DNA of 64,000 nucleotides from Anisus vortex (lineage: Eukaryota; Mollusca; Gastropoda; Planorbidae). The notes beneath the pieces are model-generated. The model searched no databases, had not been told where the DNA came from, and saw only the letters and a program-made list of their open reading frames with translations. The translations under genes were made by a program, and so were the position numbers. Below, in pieces: positions 1 to 10,411 of this stretch; the first letter of the stretch is position 1; each line of letters begins with the position of its first letter. The stretch spans positions 27,979,491 to 28,043,490 of the forward strand of contig OX421500.1 in assembly GCA_949126835.1 (NCBI GenBank). Direction: 5' to 3'.

Positions 1-128
1 AAATCATTCTCGGTCGATACGGAAAGCAAACCGAAGCTAGCTTTTTGGCTTCGACGAAACTGAAACTAAGCCGAAAGAGGTCTTTTGTCTACTTTTGGCA
101 ACGAAGCCGAATTTCGGTCGGCCTACAG
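1..128. repeat. Inverted-repeat-rich fragment, possible edge of a DNA transposon
   Basis: The block alternates CCGAA and TTCGG words in opposite orientations, for example AAACCGAAGC near the left and GAAGCCGAATTTCGG near the right. Dense short inverted repeats are typical of the subterminal parts of non-autonomous DNA transposons. The left side is cut by the window edge, so neither termini nor a target duplication can be checked. Confidence 0.35.
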
Positions 129-540
129 TAAATAGTTGTTGAAAACATGAAAACATGAGACAGGCGGCAGGTTATAAAAAAAAACTACTTCCCTTATCGT
201 GACGTATGTAGTTTTTAATAACTGTTGACTTAACTTAATCGAATTCAGAGTTTTTTTTCTCCACCAATTTATAGATAAATGAATCGGTTTCCATACAACA
301 CCTAAAATTACTAAAATCTAATTTTGCCAATTTCAGTGCCATTCCGTGAGGTGGTTAAAATCATACTTTATGCAAATGAAAATAAAACAAACAATTCTTT
401 TTAAACCTTGACATATTTTGGAAAACTTTTTGTCTAAAAACACGCCATTACTTAAAGCATTAGTCTAAACTTTTATTTGTTTACACTTAACTTTATAGAA
501 ACAATATGAAACATCAAAATAATCTTTGAAAAATCTACTT
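129..540. other. AT-rich sequence, nothing recognised
   Basis: No coding signal, RNA gene or repeat recognised. It leads directly into the 24-bp array. Confidence 0.5.
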
Positions 541-1122
541 TTTTTTGCATTCAATAAAGACACTATTTTTGCATTCAATAAAGACACTATTTTTGCATTC
601 AATAAAGACATTATTTTTGCATTCAATAAAGACACTATTTTTGCATTCAATAAAGACACTATTTTTGCATTCAATAAAGACACTATTTTTGCATTCAATA
701 AAGACACTATTTTTGCATTCAATAAAGACACTATTTTTGCATTCAATAAAGACACTATATTTGCATTCAATAAAGACACTATTTTTGCATTCAATAAAGA
801 CACTATTTTTGCATTCAATAAAGACATTATTTTTGCATTCAATAAAGACACTATTTTTGCATTCAATAAAGACACTATTTTTGCATTCAATAAAGACACT
901 GTTTTTGCATTCAATAAAGACACTATTTTTGCATTCAATGAAGACACTATTTTTGCATTCAATAAAGACACTATTTTTGCATTCAATAAAGACATTATTT
1001 TTGCATTCAATAAAGACACTATTTTTGCATTCAATAAAGACACTATTTTTGCATTCAATAAAGACACTATGTTTGCATTCAATAAAGACACTATTTTTGC
1101 ATTCAATAAAGACTTTATTTTT
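541..1122. repeat. 24-bp minisatellite, about 24 units
   Basis: The unit contains GCATTCAATAAAGACACTAT and repeats with almost no length change. Single-base variants occur, such as GACATTAT near 607, 823 and 991. Because 24 is divisible by three and the unit has no stop in several frames, both strands stay open across the array. These frames are artefacts of periodicity, not genes. Confidence 0.97.
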
Positions 1123-1632
1123 GGTTTAATTGCTAAAGTTTAGTGTTGGTTTGTTGTTGTTTTTTGTTTAATAAGAAAGCAAATTTTAAAAAATAATGTT
1201 TAAAAAAAAATTAAGTTTAGATTTCAGATCTAATTAGGTCACGTCAAGTACAGACCCTGTATGAAAATTGTATTTACAAAAGATCAACATAGTGATTATG
1301 TCTATCTTTAGTACCCCGCCCCCCCCCCCTCTCCTTTCTTTTCTCATTACCTCATACTCTCCCTCCTCTCCCTCTCTCCCCATCTCCTCAACTGTTTCTT
1401 GTATCTTCTAAGATCAAAGTGTACAAAAGTGTACACCGTGTTTACATATTGACATTGAAGTGTTCAATGGAGACTGTCTGTCTGTCTGTCTGTTTGTGGA
1501 ATGTACGCAGGGGTGAGATAAACACTGAACCAACAGTTTATGGTCTGTGATGGACAGTAAACTCTGGAACATTGCATTTTATTGGGGCAGTCAAAGATGA
1601 AAGTTGAACATACAATATACAAAATATAGAGC
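1123..1632. other. Low-complexity flank with polypyrimidine and GTCT tracts
   Basis: Holds a C/T-rich tract at about 1316-1385 and a short CTGT microsatellite at about 1474-1495. No gene seen. Confidence 0.6.
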
Positions 1633-1912
1633 TGTCGTTTTATTGCGATGGTCGGTTAAAAGAATCAGCCGCTTATTGCGGTGGCCATTCATGACCATCT
1701 TACGCTTATTGCGATAATCAGTTATAAGAATCGATCGCTTGCAGCGTAGACTGGTTATTAGAATCAAAGGCTAATGGCGATGACTACTTATATACTGCTC
1801 AATGTTATCATCGGTTATAATAATGATCCGCTTATAAGAGTAACAAAAAAATAGACTGTTTCATTATCTGTCAGTGTGCTGATCTTTCGCTTATAAGAGT
1901 CGTCGCTTAATA
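1633..1912. repeat. Degenerate tandem repeat, about 33-bp unit
   Basis: Roughly eight diverged units share the pattern CGCTTATTGCGAT, then a variable part, then TTATAAGAATC. Neighbouring units near 1705-1780 keep a 33-bp spacing, while outer units are heavily mutated. It appears to be an old array. Confidence 0.65.
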
Positions 1913-2187
1913 AGATCATGCTGATCTGTTCAACAAACCGGATCACATTAGGCAGCGTCGGCATTTCTATAAATATCTATTGCACGTGCTCACCTACATA
2001 TATATAAAAACAAAACAACATAAACAAATTAGCACTTAGGTCTTGTGGAATTTAGCTTTAATTTTTTTTCCCCACCTTTAAACCTAAATTTATGTTTTAA
2101 TTACTTAGTCTTCTCTTCATGTTAATTTCACACAACCTACCTTCAAAGAAGATTTGTACTAAGTACCTACTAAGTGTATTTACATCG

Positions 2188-2228
2188 TAGGACGCAATAA
2201 TCTTTTTTATAGGCGCGTCTGCAATGTA
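2188..2228 (-). repeat. Dispersed repeat related to the 25-bp array seed
   Basis: TAGGACGCAATAATC followed by an ATAG and GTCTG pattern matches, in reverse complement, the repeats at 8819-8872 and 19298-19364. The same GGACGCAATAATC word opens the 25-bp array at 34413. Confidence 0.55.
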
Positions 2229-2297
2229 TTGAGTTTTAAATCCAGAAAAGATATCCTCGCTCTAAAAATTTGTGTTAAAACGTATATAATTGTAGTA

Positions 2298-2340
2298 ATT
2301 CGTTACTCCGTCATTTTGACGGGAATAACCACTAGTTTTA
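2298..2340. repeat. Two-copy dispersed repeat with a perfect small hairpin
   Basis: CCGTCATTTTGACGG (2308-2322) is a perfect hairpin with a three-base loop. The hairpin and its flanks (ATTCGTT to the left, ATAAC and CTAGTT to the right) recur at 29622-29665. Confidence 0.55.
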
Positions 2341-2374
2341 AATAATATGAAATATATCATCGAGTTTATATAAA

Positions 2375-2504
2375 GTTTCGAGTATTACATTATTACAGTT
2401 TCGAGTATTACACTATTACAGTTTCGAGTATTACATTATTACAGTTTCGAGTATTACATTATTACAGTTTCGAGTATTACATTATTACAGTTTCGAGTAT
2501 TACA
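2375..2504. repeat. 23-bp tandem repeat, about 5.7 units
   Basis: The unit is built around GTTTCGAGTATTACATTATT. Starts lie at 2375, 2398, 2421, 2444, 2467 and 2490. The last unit is broken by the adjoining SINE, whose 3' side begins at about 2505. Confidence 0.95.
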
Positions 2505-2700
2505 ACGGTTTCTGTGACTGCGGCATACTGGGTGATTGTGTGGCCAGCACTTCATCCCAACTAAGGCCATGTACCCATCAGAGCTGGATAGACTCAGGGA
2601 CACGCTTCAGACCCGGAAAGAAATCCAGCCTTCACCAGGATTCGAACCCAGGACCTTTGGTACTCCAACCGAATGCACTGCCAATCGGACACTGTGCCCC
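2505..2700 (-). mobile_element. tRNA-headed SINE copy, 3'-truncated
   Basis: Reading the minus strand, the copy starts with GGGGCACAGTG, then a B-box-like GGTTCGAATCC at about 2639-2649, then the shared body (CCTGGTGAAGGCTGG, CTGAGTCTATCCAGCTCTG). A stretch of body around the GTAAAG motif is deleted and the terminal TACTTTACTT tail is missing. It abuts a 23-bp array. Confidence 0.9.
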
Positions 2701-2914
2701 ATACTTATTAAATACCTTCAAATCTTTATTTACTTGTTAATTCCATTTTTTTGTAAAAACAATTATTTTAATTTGTATTTTCTCCATATTTTCTATATTT
2801 TTAATATTTACTAATAAATTCCATTCTTTAATTTACTCATAATACCTTTTTATTTTTTTTATACTTCAAAAGACTGTTTCATTTTAGCAGCAATTGTTTT
2901 TTTTTTGCGTATGG
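2701..2914. other. AT-rich spacer
   Basis: T-rich sequence between two SINE copies. Nothing else recognised. Confidence 0.5.
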
Positions 2915-3051
2915 CTTCCAAGAGTCTACCCAGCTATAATGGGTACTTGACATTAGGTTAAAGTTAAGGCGGCTGGGAATTGTACAGGCCACACATTCTT
3001 CTAGTACGCCATGGCCAAGACAACAGGGGAACACTGTTTCACTAGCCAATG
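2915..3051 (+). mobile_element. SINE body fragment
   Basis: Contains the shared body words GTCTACCCAGCT, GGGTACTTGACATTAG and GGCCACACATTC in order. Both the tRNA-like head and the 3' tail are missing. Confidence 0.75.
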
Positions 3052-3609
3052 AGAGTGACTCAATATACTAAAAGTAAAAAGAAAAATTTTCGCAGCGCGC
3101 TCCTACAGTGGAATGAACGTCTTCTGTGGTGGAATGTACTTCCGAAAACTATAAAACAAGCGGGTAATATTGACATTTAAAAAAACAAAATTAAAACATA
3201 CGTATGCGATTTATTTACTTGTTATGAATGGCGCTATTTATATTATGTAATTTATTATTTGTGTGTAAATGTCAATTGGATGTTTTACTAATTGAACAAA
3301 AGTAAATAGTTAAAGTAAATTATTACACACATTTATAATATAAAACGTTGAAACGGCTGTTAAAACTAAAGCTAATTGATTTCTTTAAAAAAAAAACAAC
3401 TGTTGAGTTGTTTTGAATTGATAAAAAATGTTTAAAACAAAATTTGGCATCACGTAAAGAAAAAATCTGGCCTGTGATCTGTACACGTGTCTGCCTAATT
3501 GAAAGTTTAGAAAACGGATAATTAATAAAGTAAAAGTATTGAGAGAGTTTGTGAATGAAAGTAATTTTGTATAAACAGACTGTATAAGGCATATTGTGGA
3601 GTTTCGTTA
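3052..3609. other. AT-rich sequence, nothing recognised
   Basis: No feature supported. The short open frames here show no family resemblance. Confidence 0.5.
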
Positions 3610-3818
3610 CACGAAACTGAATACATCACGAGACAAGCTCTCCAATGGACAGCCAAAGAAAAGCTGGCAGCCCCAGGACAACGTGGAGAAGATCGTGCGA
3701 GGAAGAAATGAAACAGTGCGGCATGACGTGGGGTGAACTCAGGATATCTGCCCAGAACCGAGTGTGTTGGAGACTTGTTGCTGATGCTCTTTCTCCCACA
3801 AGGAATACAAGGAAATAA
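3610..3818 (+). pseudogene. C-terminal end of a LINE reverse transcriptase ORF
   Basis: One frame reads TRQALQWTAK around 3625-3655. After a frameshift between about 3655 and 3672, a second frame reads RTTWRRSCEEEMKQCG, then QNRVCWRLVADALSP, and ends at a TAA (3816-3818). A GRP-x-TTWRR-S motif followed by an EEEMK helix, a DR/NR-x-x-WR motif and a final ALSPTR is typical of the extreme C terminus of non-LTR retrotransposon ORF2 proteins. Only the last 70 or so codons survive. The stop codon lies inside the first unit of the 22-bp array (3809-3830), so this LINE end is physically fused to the satellite. It is a broken copy; a host gene is unlikely. Confidence 0.8.
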
Positions 3819-5999
3819 GTCAAGTAAGTCAAGGAAATAAGTCAAGTAAGTCAAGGAAATAAGTCAAGTAAGTCGAGGGAATAAGTCAAGTAAGTCGAGG
3901 GAATAAGTCAAGTAAGTCGAGGGAATAAGTCAAGTAAGTCAAGGAAATAAGTCAAGTAAGTCGAGGGAATAAGTCAAGTAAGTCAATGAAATAAGTCAAG
4001 TAAGTCGAGGAAATAAGTCAAGTAAGTCAAGGAAATAAGTCAAGTAAGTCGAGGGAATAAGTCAAGTAAGTCAAGGAAATAAGTCAAGTAAGTCGAGGGA
4101 ATAAGTCAAGTAAGTCGAGGAAATAAGTCAAGTAAGTCGAGGGAATAAGTCAAGTAATTCAAGGAAAAAAGTCAAGTAAGTCGAGGGAATAAGTCAAGTA
4201 AGTCAAGGAAATAAGTCAAGTAAGTCGAGGAAATAAGTCCAGTAAGTCGAGGGAATAAGTCAAGTAAGTCGAGGAAATAAGTCAAGTAAGTCGAGGAAAT
4301 AAGTCAAGTAAGTCAAGGAAATAAGTCAAGTAAGTCGAGGAAATAAGTCAAGTAAGTCGAGGGAATAAGTCAAGTAAGTCGAGGAAGTAAGTCAAGGAAA
4401 TAAGTCAAGTAAGTCAAGGAAATAAGTCAAGTAAGTCAAGGAAATAAGTAAGTCAAGGAAATAAGTCAAGTAAGTCAAGAAAATAAGTCAAGTAAGTCAA
4501 GGAAATAAGTCAAGTAAGTCAAGGAAATAAGTCAAGTAAGTCAAGGAAATAAGTAAGTCAAGGAAATAAGTCAAGTAAGTCAAGGAAATAAGTAAGTCAA
4601 TGAAATAAGTCAAGTAAGTCAAGGAAATAAGTCAAGTAAGTAAAGGAAATAAGTCAAGTAAGTCAAGGAAATAAGTCAAGTAAGTCAAGGAAATAAGTCA
4701 AGGAAGTCAAGGAAAAAAGTGAGTCAAGGAAATAAGTCAAGTAAGTCAAGGAAATAAGTCAAGTAAGTCAAGGAAATAAGTCAAGTAAGTCAAGGAAATA
4801 AGTCAAGTAAGTCAAGGAAATAAGTCAAGTAAGTCAAGGAAATAAGTCATGTAAGTCAAGGAAATAAGTAAGTCAATGAAATAAGTCAAGTAAGTCAAGG
4901 AAATAAGTCAAGTAAGTCAAGGAAATAAGTCAAGTAAGTCAAGGAAAAAAGTCAAGTAAGTCAAGGAAAAAAGTCATGTAAGTCAAGAAAATAAGTAAGT
5001 CAATGAAATAAGTCAAGTAAGTCAAGGAAATAAGTCAAGTAAGTCAAGGAAATAAGTCAGGTAAGTCAAGGAAATAAGTCAAGTAAGTCAAGGAAATCAG
5101 TAAGTCAAGGAAATAAGTCAAGTAAGTCAAGGAAATAAGTCAAGTAAGTCAAAGAAATAAGTCAAGTAAGTCAAGGAAATAAGTCAAGTAAGTCAAAGAA
5201 ATAAGTCAAGTAAGTCAAGGAAAAAAGTCAAGTAAGTCAAGGAAATAAGTCAAGTAAGTCAAGGAAATAAGTCAAGTAAGTCAAGGAAATAAGTCAAGTA
5301 AGTCAAGGAAATAAGTACGTCAAGGAAATAAGTCAAGTAAGTCAAGGAAATAAGTCAAGTAAGTCAAGGAAATAAGTACGTCAAGGAAATAAGTCATGTA
5401 AGTCAAGGAAATAAGTCAAGTAAGTCAAGGATATAAGTCAAGTAAGTCAAGGAAATAAGTCAGGTAAGTCAATGAAATAAGTCAAGTAAGTCAAGGAAAT
5501 CAGTAAGTCAAGGAAATAAGTCAAGTAAGTCAAGGAAATAAGTCAAGTAAGTCAAGGAAATAAGTCAAGTAAGTCAAGGAAATAAGTCAAGTAAGTCAAG
5601 GAAATAAGTCAAGTAAGTCAAGGAAATAAGTCAAGTAAGTCAAGGAAATAAGTCAAGTAAGTCAAGGAAATAAGTACGTCAAGGAAATAAGTCAAGTAAG
5701 TCAAGGAAATAAGTCAAGTAAGTCAAGGAAATAAGTACGTCAAGGAAATAAGTCAAGTAAGTCAAGGAAATAAGTCATGTAAGTCAAGGAAATAAGTCAA
5801 GTAAGTCAAGGAAAAAAGTCAAGTAAGTCAAGGAAATAAGTCAAGTAAGTCAAGGAAATAAGTCATGTAAGTCAAGGAAATAAGTCAAGTAAGTCAAGGA
5901 AATAAGTCAAGTAAGTCAAGGAAATAAGTAAGTCAAGGAAATAAGTCAAATAAGTCAACAAAATAAGTCAAGTAAGTCAAGGAAATAAGTCATGTTAAT
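3809..5999. repeat. 22-bp satellite array of about 100 units starting in a LINE 3' end
   Basis: The unit is AAGGAAATAAGTCAAGTAAG plus TC. Units with GTCGAGG are confined to about 3865-4390, while the rest carries GTCAAGG. Shortened units reading AATAAGTAAGTC recur from 4440 onward. Rare variants recur in register: GTCAGG at 5058 and 5461, and AAATCAG ending at 5100 and 5503, both 403 bp apart. This indicates internal block duplication. The last unit dissolves at CATGTTAATC near 5990. Confidence 0.97.
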
Positions 6000-6178
6000 C
6001 AAGGGAACTGAACAACTTTGAGGAGAATATGGGAAGTCATACAACGAATAGAGAAAACGAAGACAAAAGAAATGTGAAACATTGAAATAAGAATCATTCA
6101 CATAAGATACTAGTTTTAAAACACCCAAGTAGTATTTTTTGGCTGTGTTAGTCCATAAACTTGGAGGGGCAGATTTCG
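6000..6178. other. Spacer after the 22-bp array
   Basis: Nothing recognised. Confidence 0.5.
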
Positions 6179-6272
6179 TAAGTTTCATTGACTACGCGGA
6201 TTGTGTGGCCAGCTCAATGCTGACTAATCATCAGAGCTAGGTAAGCTCAGAGACAGCGCTTACTTCTAAGCT
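6179..6272 (-). mobile_element. Degenerate SINE fragment
   Basis: GATTGTGTGGCCAGC, CAATGC and ATCAGAGCTAGGTAAGCTCA occur in the order expected for a minus-strand SINE body. There are internal deletions, and no head or tail. Confidence 0.6.
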
Positions 6273-7093
6273 CTGTGTTTCTGTTTCATATCGTTATTTA
6301 TTTTGAAATAAAAACAAAAGAACTGCGAATGAAAAATATAGATCTTGTGAATTACTAACCTGATGTTGTAACATAGATTCTATCTAGCCCAAAACATAAG
6401 CAATGGTTACCCCAGCACCCTACCGGTAGACCATCTAGTGTTATATTTTTTCAAAAGTTAGTTGAAGTTTAAAGTATTACAGCTTGATTATACAGAAAGT
6501 TTTTTTTAAACTATGTGTACAAGTGGTTTATGTCTATGTCAAATACAGCACATAATAAGATAACAATATTTCTAATTTCAAGTTTGTTCGCAGCTTTCCT
6601 TTTCCCCTTGTTCAGATTTTCAAAACAAATTCTGACACTTTATTTTACACAGTAACATTTTAAATAAGAAATTGAAATTAACTAATTGTTAGATTTATTT
6701 ATTTGTTTAACTAACAAGCTTTATTCTGAAAGGTGTGTCTCATTTTATTATTTATTATACAATAAAAATACAAAACAATTGAGAATGAAAAATATGTAGA
6801 TCTAGACCTTGTATTTTATTAATGCAACTAGTTTGAACAAACATTTGACCTATTAAATATTGCTATAGACATTAATAAATTATGTATGTTAATTATGTCT
6901 TGTATTAAGCACTCGATTACAGAGCTTCCTTAAACGCAAACACAATTTTTGGATCTCAACTTCTAAATTTAGTACAGAACATCATAGCGTTCTAGGGATA
7001 TATTTAACTTTACCATAACATAAAGAGGATAGACGTCAACAAGTATAAAATATTAATAATCCAGAACAAAATAATATAAATCACATGTTAACA
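6273..7093. other. AT-rich sequence, nothing recognised
   Basis: No gene, RNA or repeat family recognised in about 820 bp. Confidence 0.5.
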
Positions 7094-7348
7094 GGGGCAT
7101 GGTGGCCGAGCGGCAACGCGTTCGATTTGTCGAAGGTCCCGGGTTCGAATCCTGTTGAAGACTTGGATTTTTTTTCCCGAATCTGGAGGGTGTCCTTGAG
7201 TCTATCCAATTCTGATAGGTACCTGACCTTAGTTGGGGTAAAGTTAAGACGGTTGTGCTGGTCCCGCAATCACCTGGTATGCTGTGGCCACAGAATCTAC
7301 TTAACCAGTCCTATGGATCAATTGTGTCCGACGGATACTTTACTTTAC
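7094..7348 (+). mobile_element. Full-length tRNA-headed SINE
   Basis: Best single representative of the window's main SINE. It opens with GGGGCATGG, has a pol III A box TGGCCGAGCGG (7103-7113) and B box GGTTCGAATCC (7142-7152), then a tRNA-unrelated body (GTCCTTGAGTCTATCC, GGTACCTGACCTTAGTTGGG, GTGGCCACAGAA) and ends GGATACTTTACTTTA. The A box resembles those of Leu/Ser-type tRNAs. The copy is about 255 bp. It encodes no protein; such elements depend on a partner LINE, which I cannot identify here. Confidence 0.93.
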
Positions 7349-8502
7349 ATAATGTTAATGTGTTAATTATAAGCTGTATAAGCGATACAAAGGGTTAATG
7401 GGCGACGAAATTGAAGTATAAAAATAACCACATAACAAACACATACGGGTTTGGGAAAAAGTTTTTCTAATATCTAATAAAACAGTGAGATTTTAAACAA
7501 AATACTCTTCCTCTTGTTTGTGTAACAAACTTAAGTAAACACGTGATCCAGTTTACCTTGTATGTAGACATAGGATACTTTATTCATATCTCGTTGTGAA
7601 AACATTGTTTTAGATTACTAAGTGAAAGCAACTATATTATATAAACTAATCTGTTTGTGGTTTTACTCTCTAATATATAAATAAACAATGTATAATAATA
7701 TACGTATATATTCATATACAACAAACAATATAGAAAATGTGTTTGGTGAATCTAACACCTTCACCGTTGCAATATCAAATAGAAATAAAATAACGAATGA
7801 TATGTTGAAGGAGTTAAGTCCCTTTTCATCTTCCCCCTTTTAACCTACTAATGAGCACAGAGAAGCCATAAGCCACAGGAGCCAGACCTTCTCCACATAC
7901 ATTCATTACTATAACTACATCGTAACCACATGTGGCTGCCCTATGACCCGACCCTTAGTCAGGCTGAGCAAGAATTGAGTGCCTGTTAATTCACCTTTTT
8001 CATTGGGACCTTATGCGACTAGGCTTTTTTTTATATTTTAGTTTATAAAATAAAAAGAACTATCTAATCAAAGGGCAAATCAATTTCTTGAAACAATTTG
8101 CTGCCGGCTTGGAGAGTAAATAAGTGACTGGAAGAGTTCAAACTCAGAGCTTAATTATAGAGAGTTCAAACTAAGAGCTTAATTATAGAATTTCTGGAGA
8201 CGTCTGAACCACTTTCAGAACTTCTCTAAATATAATCTCTCTTCAAAAAATTTGCGTCACGGCTTTTCGCACTTTGCAGGTAGCTTTGATGAATGTAGCG
8301 ATGTGTAGACTGCTGTGCAAGCAGCAATTGCTAGTAATGGTATCCGGATAACTAGCTACTGCTAACAAGGTTGTGCGCATTACTTCTTAGCAAATTATTG
8401 TGCACAAATTAACTGTAATATAAAAAGATCTGCAGATAGATAATGCAAAAAAAAAGACCTATCGCTTTCTGACAATAGCGGTCAAAAGGGCTAGCAAAGC
8501 AG
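7349..8502. other. AT-rich sequence, nothing recognised
   Basis: About 1.15 kb without a recognisable gene. A short direct repeat (GAGTTCAAACT, AGAGCTTAATTATAG) lies at about 8135-8190. Confidence 0.5.
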
Positions 8503-8660
8503 GGTTCACCGATTTCCTTGGCCACGGCATACATATGGGATTGTGCGTTCAACACAATCACCATCTTTAATTTCCTAAATTAACACCAGGTATATCGAGA
8601 TTCGAACCGTAGACCTGCAGATTGACTGTTATACGTGCTACAACGTTACCACCGTGTCCA
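8503..8660 (-). mobile_element. Divergent tRNA-like SINE copy
   Basis: On the minus strand, GGACACGGTGGTAACG leads to a B-box-like GGTTCGAATCTCG. The far end retains CGGCATAC and GGCCACGG-type body words. It may be a distant subfamily or a second SINE family. Confidence 0.45.
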
Positions 8661-8718
8661 AAAAATGTCTTGATGGAATTAAAAATGTAACTTTTCATGG
8701 AATGAGGAATCTAAAAAC

Positions 8719-8815
8719 AGCTAAGAATACGTCATACCTCTAAGAATGCGCCATCCCTCTAAGAATACGTCAAACCTATAAGAATACGTCATACCTATAA
8801 AAATACGTCATACAT
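8719..8815. repeat. 19-20-bp tandem repeat, five units
   Basis: The unit is CTATAAGAATACGTCATAC with substitutions between units. Confidence 0.85.
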
Positions 8816-8818
8816 ACG

Positions 8819-8872
8819 GTATCTTACAGACACTCCTTCTATAAAGAAGATTATTGTGTCCTACGTAAAAAT
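8819..8872 (+). repeat. Dispersed repeat related to the 25-bp array seed
   Basis: Reads ATCTTACAGACACTCCTTCT, then ATAAAGAAGATTATTGTGTC. Similar text lies at 19298-19364 and, inverted, at 2188-2228. I recall similar sequences in snail genomes but cannot confirm it. Confidence 0.55.
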
Positions 8873-8906
8873 AAAGTAAAAAGTATATATGTTTGTGTAT
8901 ATATAT

Positions 8907-9102
8907 GGGCCACATAGTCGAGCTACGTTCGACTAGCATACCGAAGATGCTGGGTTGGAATCATGTTGAATGCTCGGATTTATTTCCTGGACTCGAGGAT
9001 GTCCCTGAGTCTAACCATCTCTGATGGGTACCTGACAGTATGTCGTGGCCACTGAAACTGGTAAACGCTGCTTCAGTTTGGTCCAACGGGTACTTTACTT
9101 TA
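8907..9102 (+). mobile_element. SINE copy with internal deletion
   Basis: A degraded head (GTTCGACTAGCATACC, GGGTTGGAATC) is followed by body and tail ending GGGTACTTTACTTTA. The section between GGTACCTGAC and GTATGTCGTGGCC is deleted. Confidence 0.88.
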
Positions 9103-9480
9103 TATATATGTATATAGATTCGAAAGCATTTAGACTTTGCCGATTAATACCTTTCTGAAAATGGGATTCCGACTTAGTTTGACTAATAATAATAAAAGGA
9201 GAAATGTTGATGTAATAACACCATAATATTATCATTACTAGACAAGCCCAAGTTTGTGATGTAGAGCCCTGAACTTTATAATTTAAAGCACACAATTTTG
9301 TATTGTCTATATAAACCTAAACATTATAGAACTCGTCAAAGACTCGAGCATTCTGAAGGTTTGAAAAAACTCTGTGGTCTTCGAAAAGTCGGCGACGCCT
9401 TTTACCATTAAAATTCGCCCATAACTCGATTGACGATCTCCTTTCAGTACATGACTTCAAGGTGGTAATTTATTCCAAAG
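9103..9480. other. Unassigned sequence
   Basis: Nothing recognised. Confidence 0.5.
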
Positions 9481-9527
9481 CAAGATGAGCAGGATGGTTG
9501 GATGGGTACTTTACTTTACAAGATGAG
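9481..9527 (+). mobile_element. Extremely 5'-truncated SINE with target duplication
   Basis: A 29-bp insert (9490-9518) ends in GGGTACTTTACTTTA, the SINE 3' tail. It is flanked by a perfect 9-bp direct repeat CAAGATGAG at 9481-9489 and 9519-9527. This is the expected outcome of aborted target-primed reverse transcription. Confidence 0.75.
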
Positions 9528-9887
9528 TAGAATTATGTGTGTGGGAGGGAGTTAAGGGGGCTACTGGAAAAAAATAAAGAAAATAAGAATAGTATCTGCT
9601 TTAGAATTCCGGACAAGAAAATGACAAGGCAGTGGATTGATTCAATCGGTCTAAATTTATACGATTACTTCACGTCATGTACTGGGTAGCCAGTAAAGAG
9701 AATTGTATTAGATCATACGGCTGGGCAATAGATCATACGGCTGGGCAATAGTACTTTTACAGTTTCAAGACTCAAGCAGTCCTCGTTCTATGTCAGATAT
9801 AATGGTATGATGACGTAGACATCTATTTGTTAAAGTCTAATTACTTTAAGGATTCAATTCATAACGATATACTCTTCTCGTGTATTG
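9528..9887. other. Unassigned sequence with a 20-bp direct duplication
   Basis: AGATCATACGGCTGGGCAAT occurs twice in tandem at 9710-9749. Nothing else recognised. Confidence 0.6.
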
Positions 9888-10050
9888 GACTCAGTGGTCG
9901 AGGCGCTTAAAATTTAACGTTGTCAAAGGGTAAAGGATTCGGATCTAGGTTGAAAGACTGGCTGCGGGCGACGGGTGGCCCTTTGGAAAATATTGGGTTC
10001 GATTCCAGAGTGTTTCTGATTCCGACCAGCTCTGATGGAAACTCCACATT
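9888..10050 (+). mobile_element. Highly divergent SINE-like fragment
   Basis: TGGTCGAGGCG resembles an A box, and TTGGGTTCGATTCC plus CAGCTCTGATGG resemble the B box and body. Rearranged, and assigned with low certainty. Confidence 0.35.
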
Positions 10051-10203
10051 AATTAGCAAAAAAAAAAAAAGAAGAAATTATCGCTAGGTATTGAGGTTGC
10101 AGCACATTACCGTTTTTGGTGATGGTCGTGCTTGACTAGAACAACGCGCCAAGAAAGTATGTAATAGATACTTCTTTACCTTCATTTAAGTTTAAAGTTG
10201 TTG

Positions 10204-10411
10204 TAAAGTAAGTCTAGTATGATAGCCAGAGGGCAACAGATTGAGCATTTACAAGTTTCTGTGACCACAGCTTACTAGGAAATTGCCTCGCTAGCACACT
10301 GTCCAGCCGCCTTTACTTTTCCCTAACGAATGTCGGGTACCCATTAAAGCCTAGACTAGATTCGGACCCAGGACCTTCGGCACCTCAGCCGAACGCACTT
10401 ACGCTCATAAG
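10204..10411 (-). mobile_element. SINE copy with internal deletion
   Basis: Contains the minus-strand body words TTTCTGTGACCACAGC, CAGCCGCCTTTACTTT and CGGGTACCCATTA, then GATTCGGACCCAGGACCTTC and CAGCCGAACGCACTTACGC from the head. A body section is missing. Confidence 0.85.

Noticed and set aside
465..1143. Three overlapping repeat-peptide frames of about 200 codons
   Set aside because: A 24-bp period without stops keeps several frames open; not evidence of a gene.
7094..7170. tRNA gene with good A and B boxes
   Set aside because: No acceptor stem, and the sequence continues into a shared non-tRNA body; it is a SINE head.
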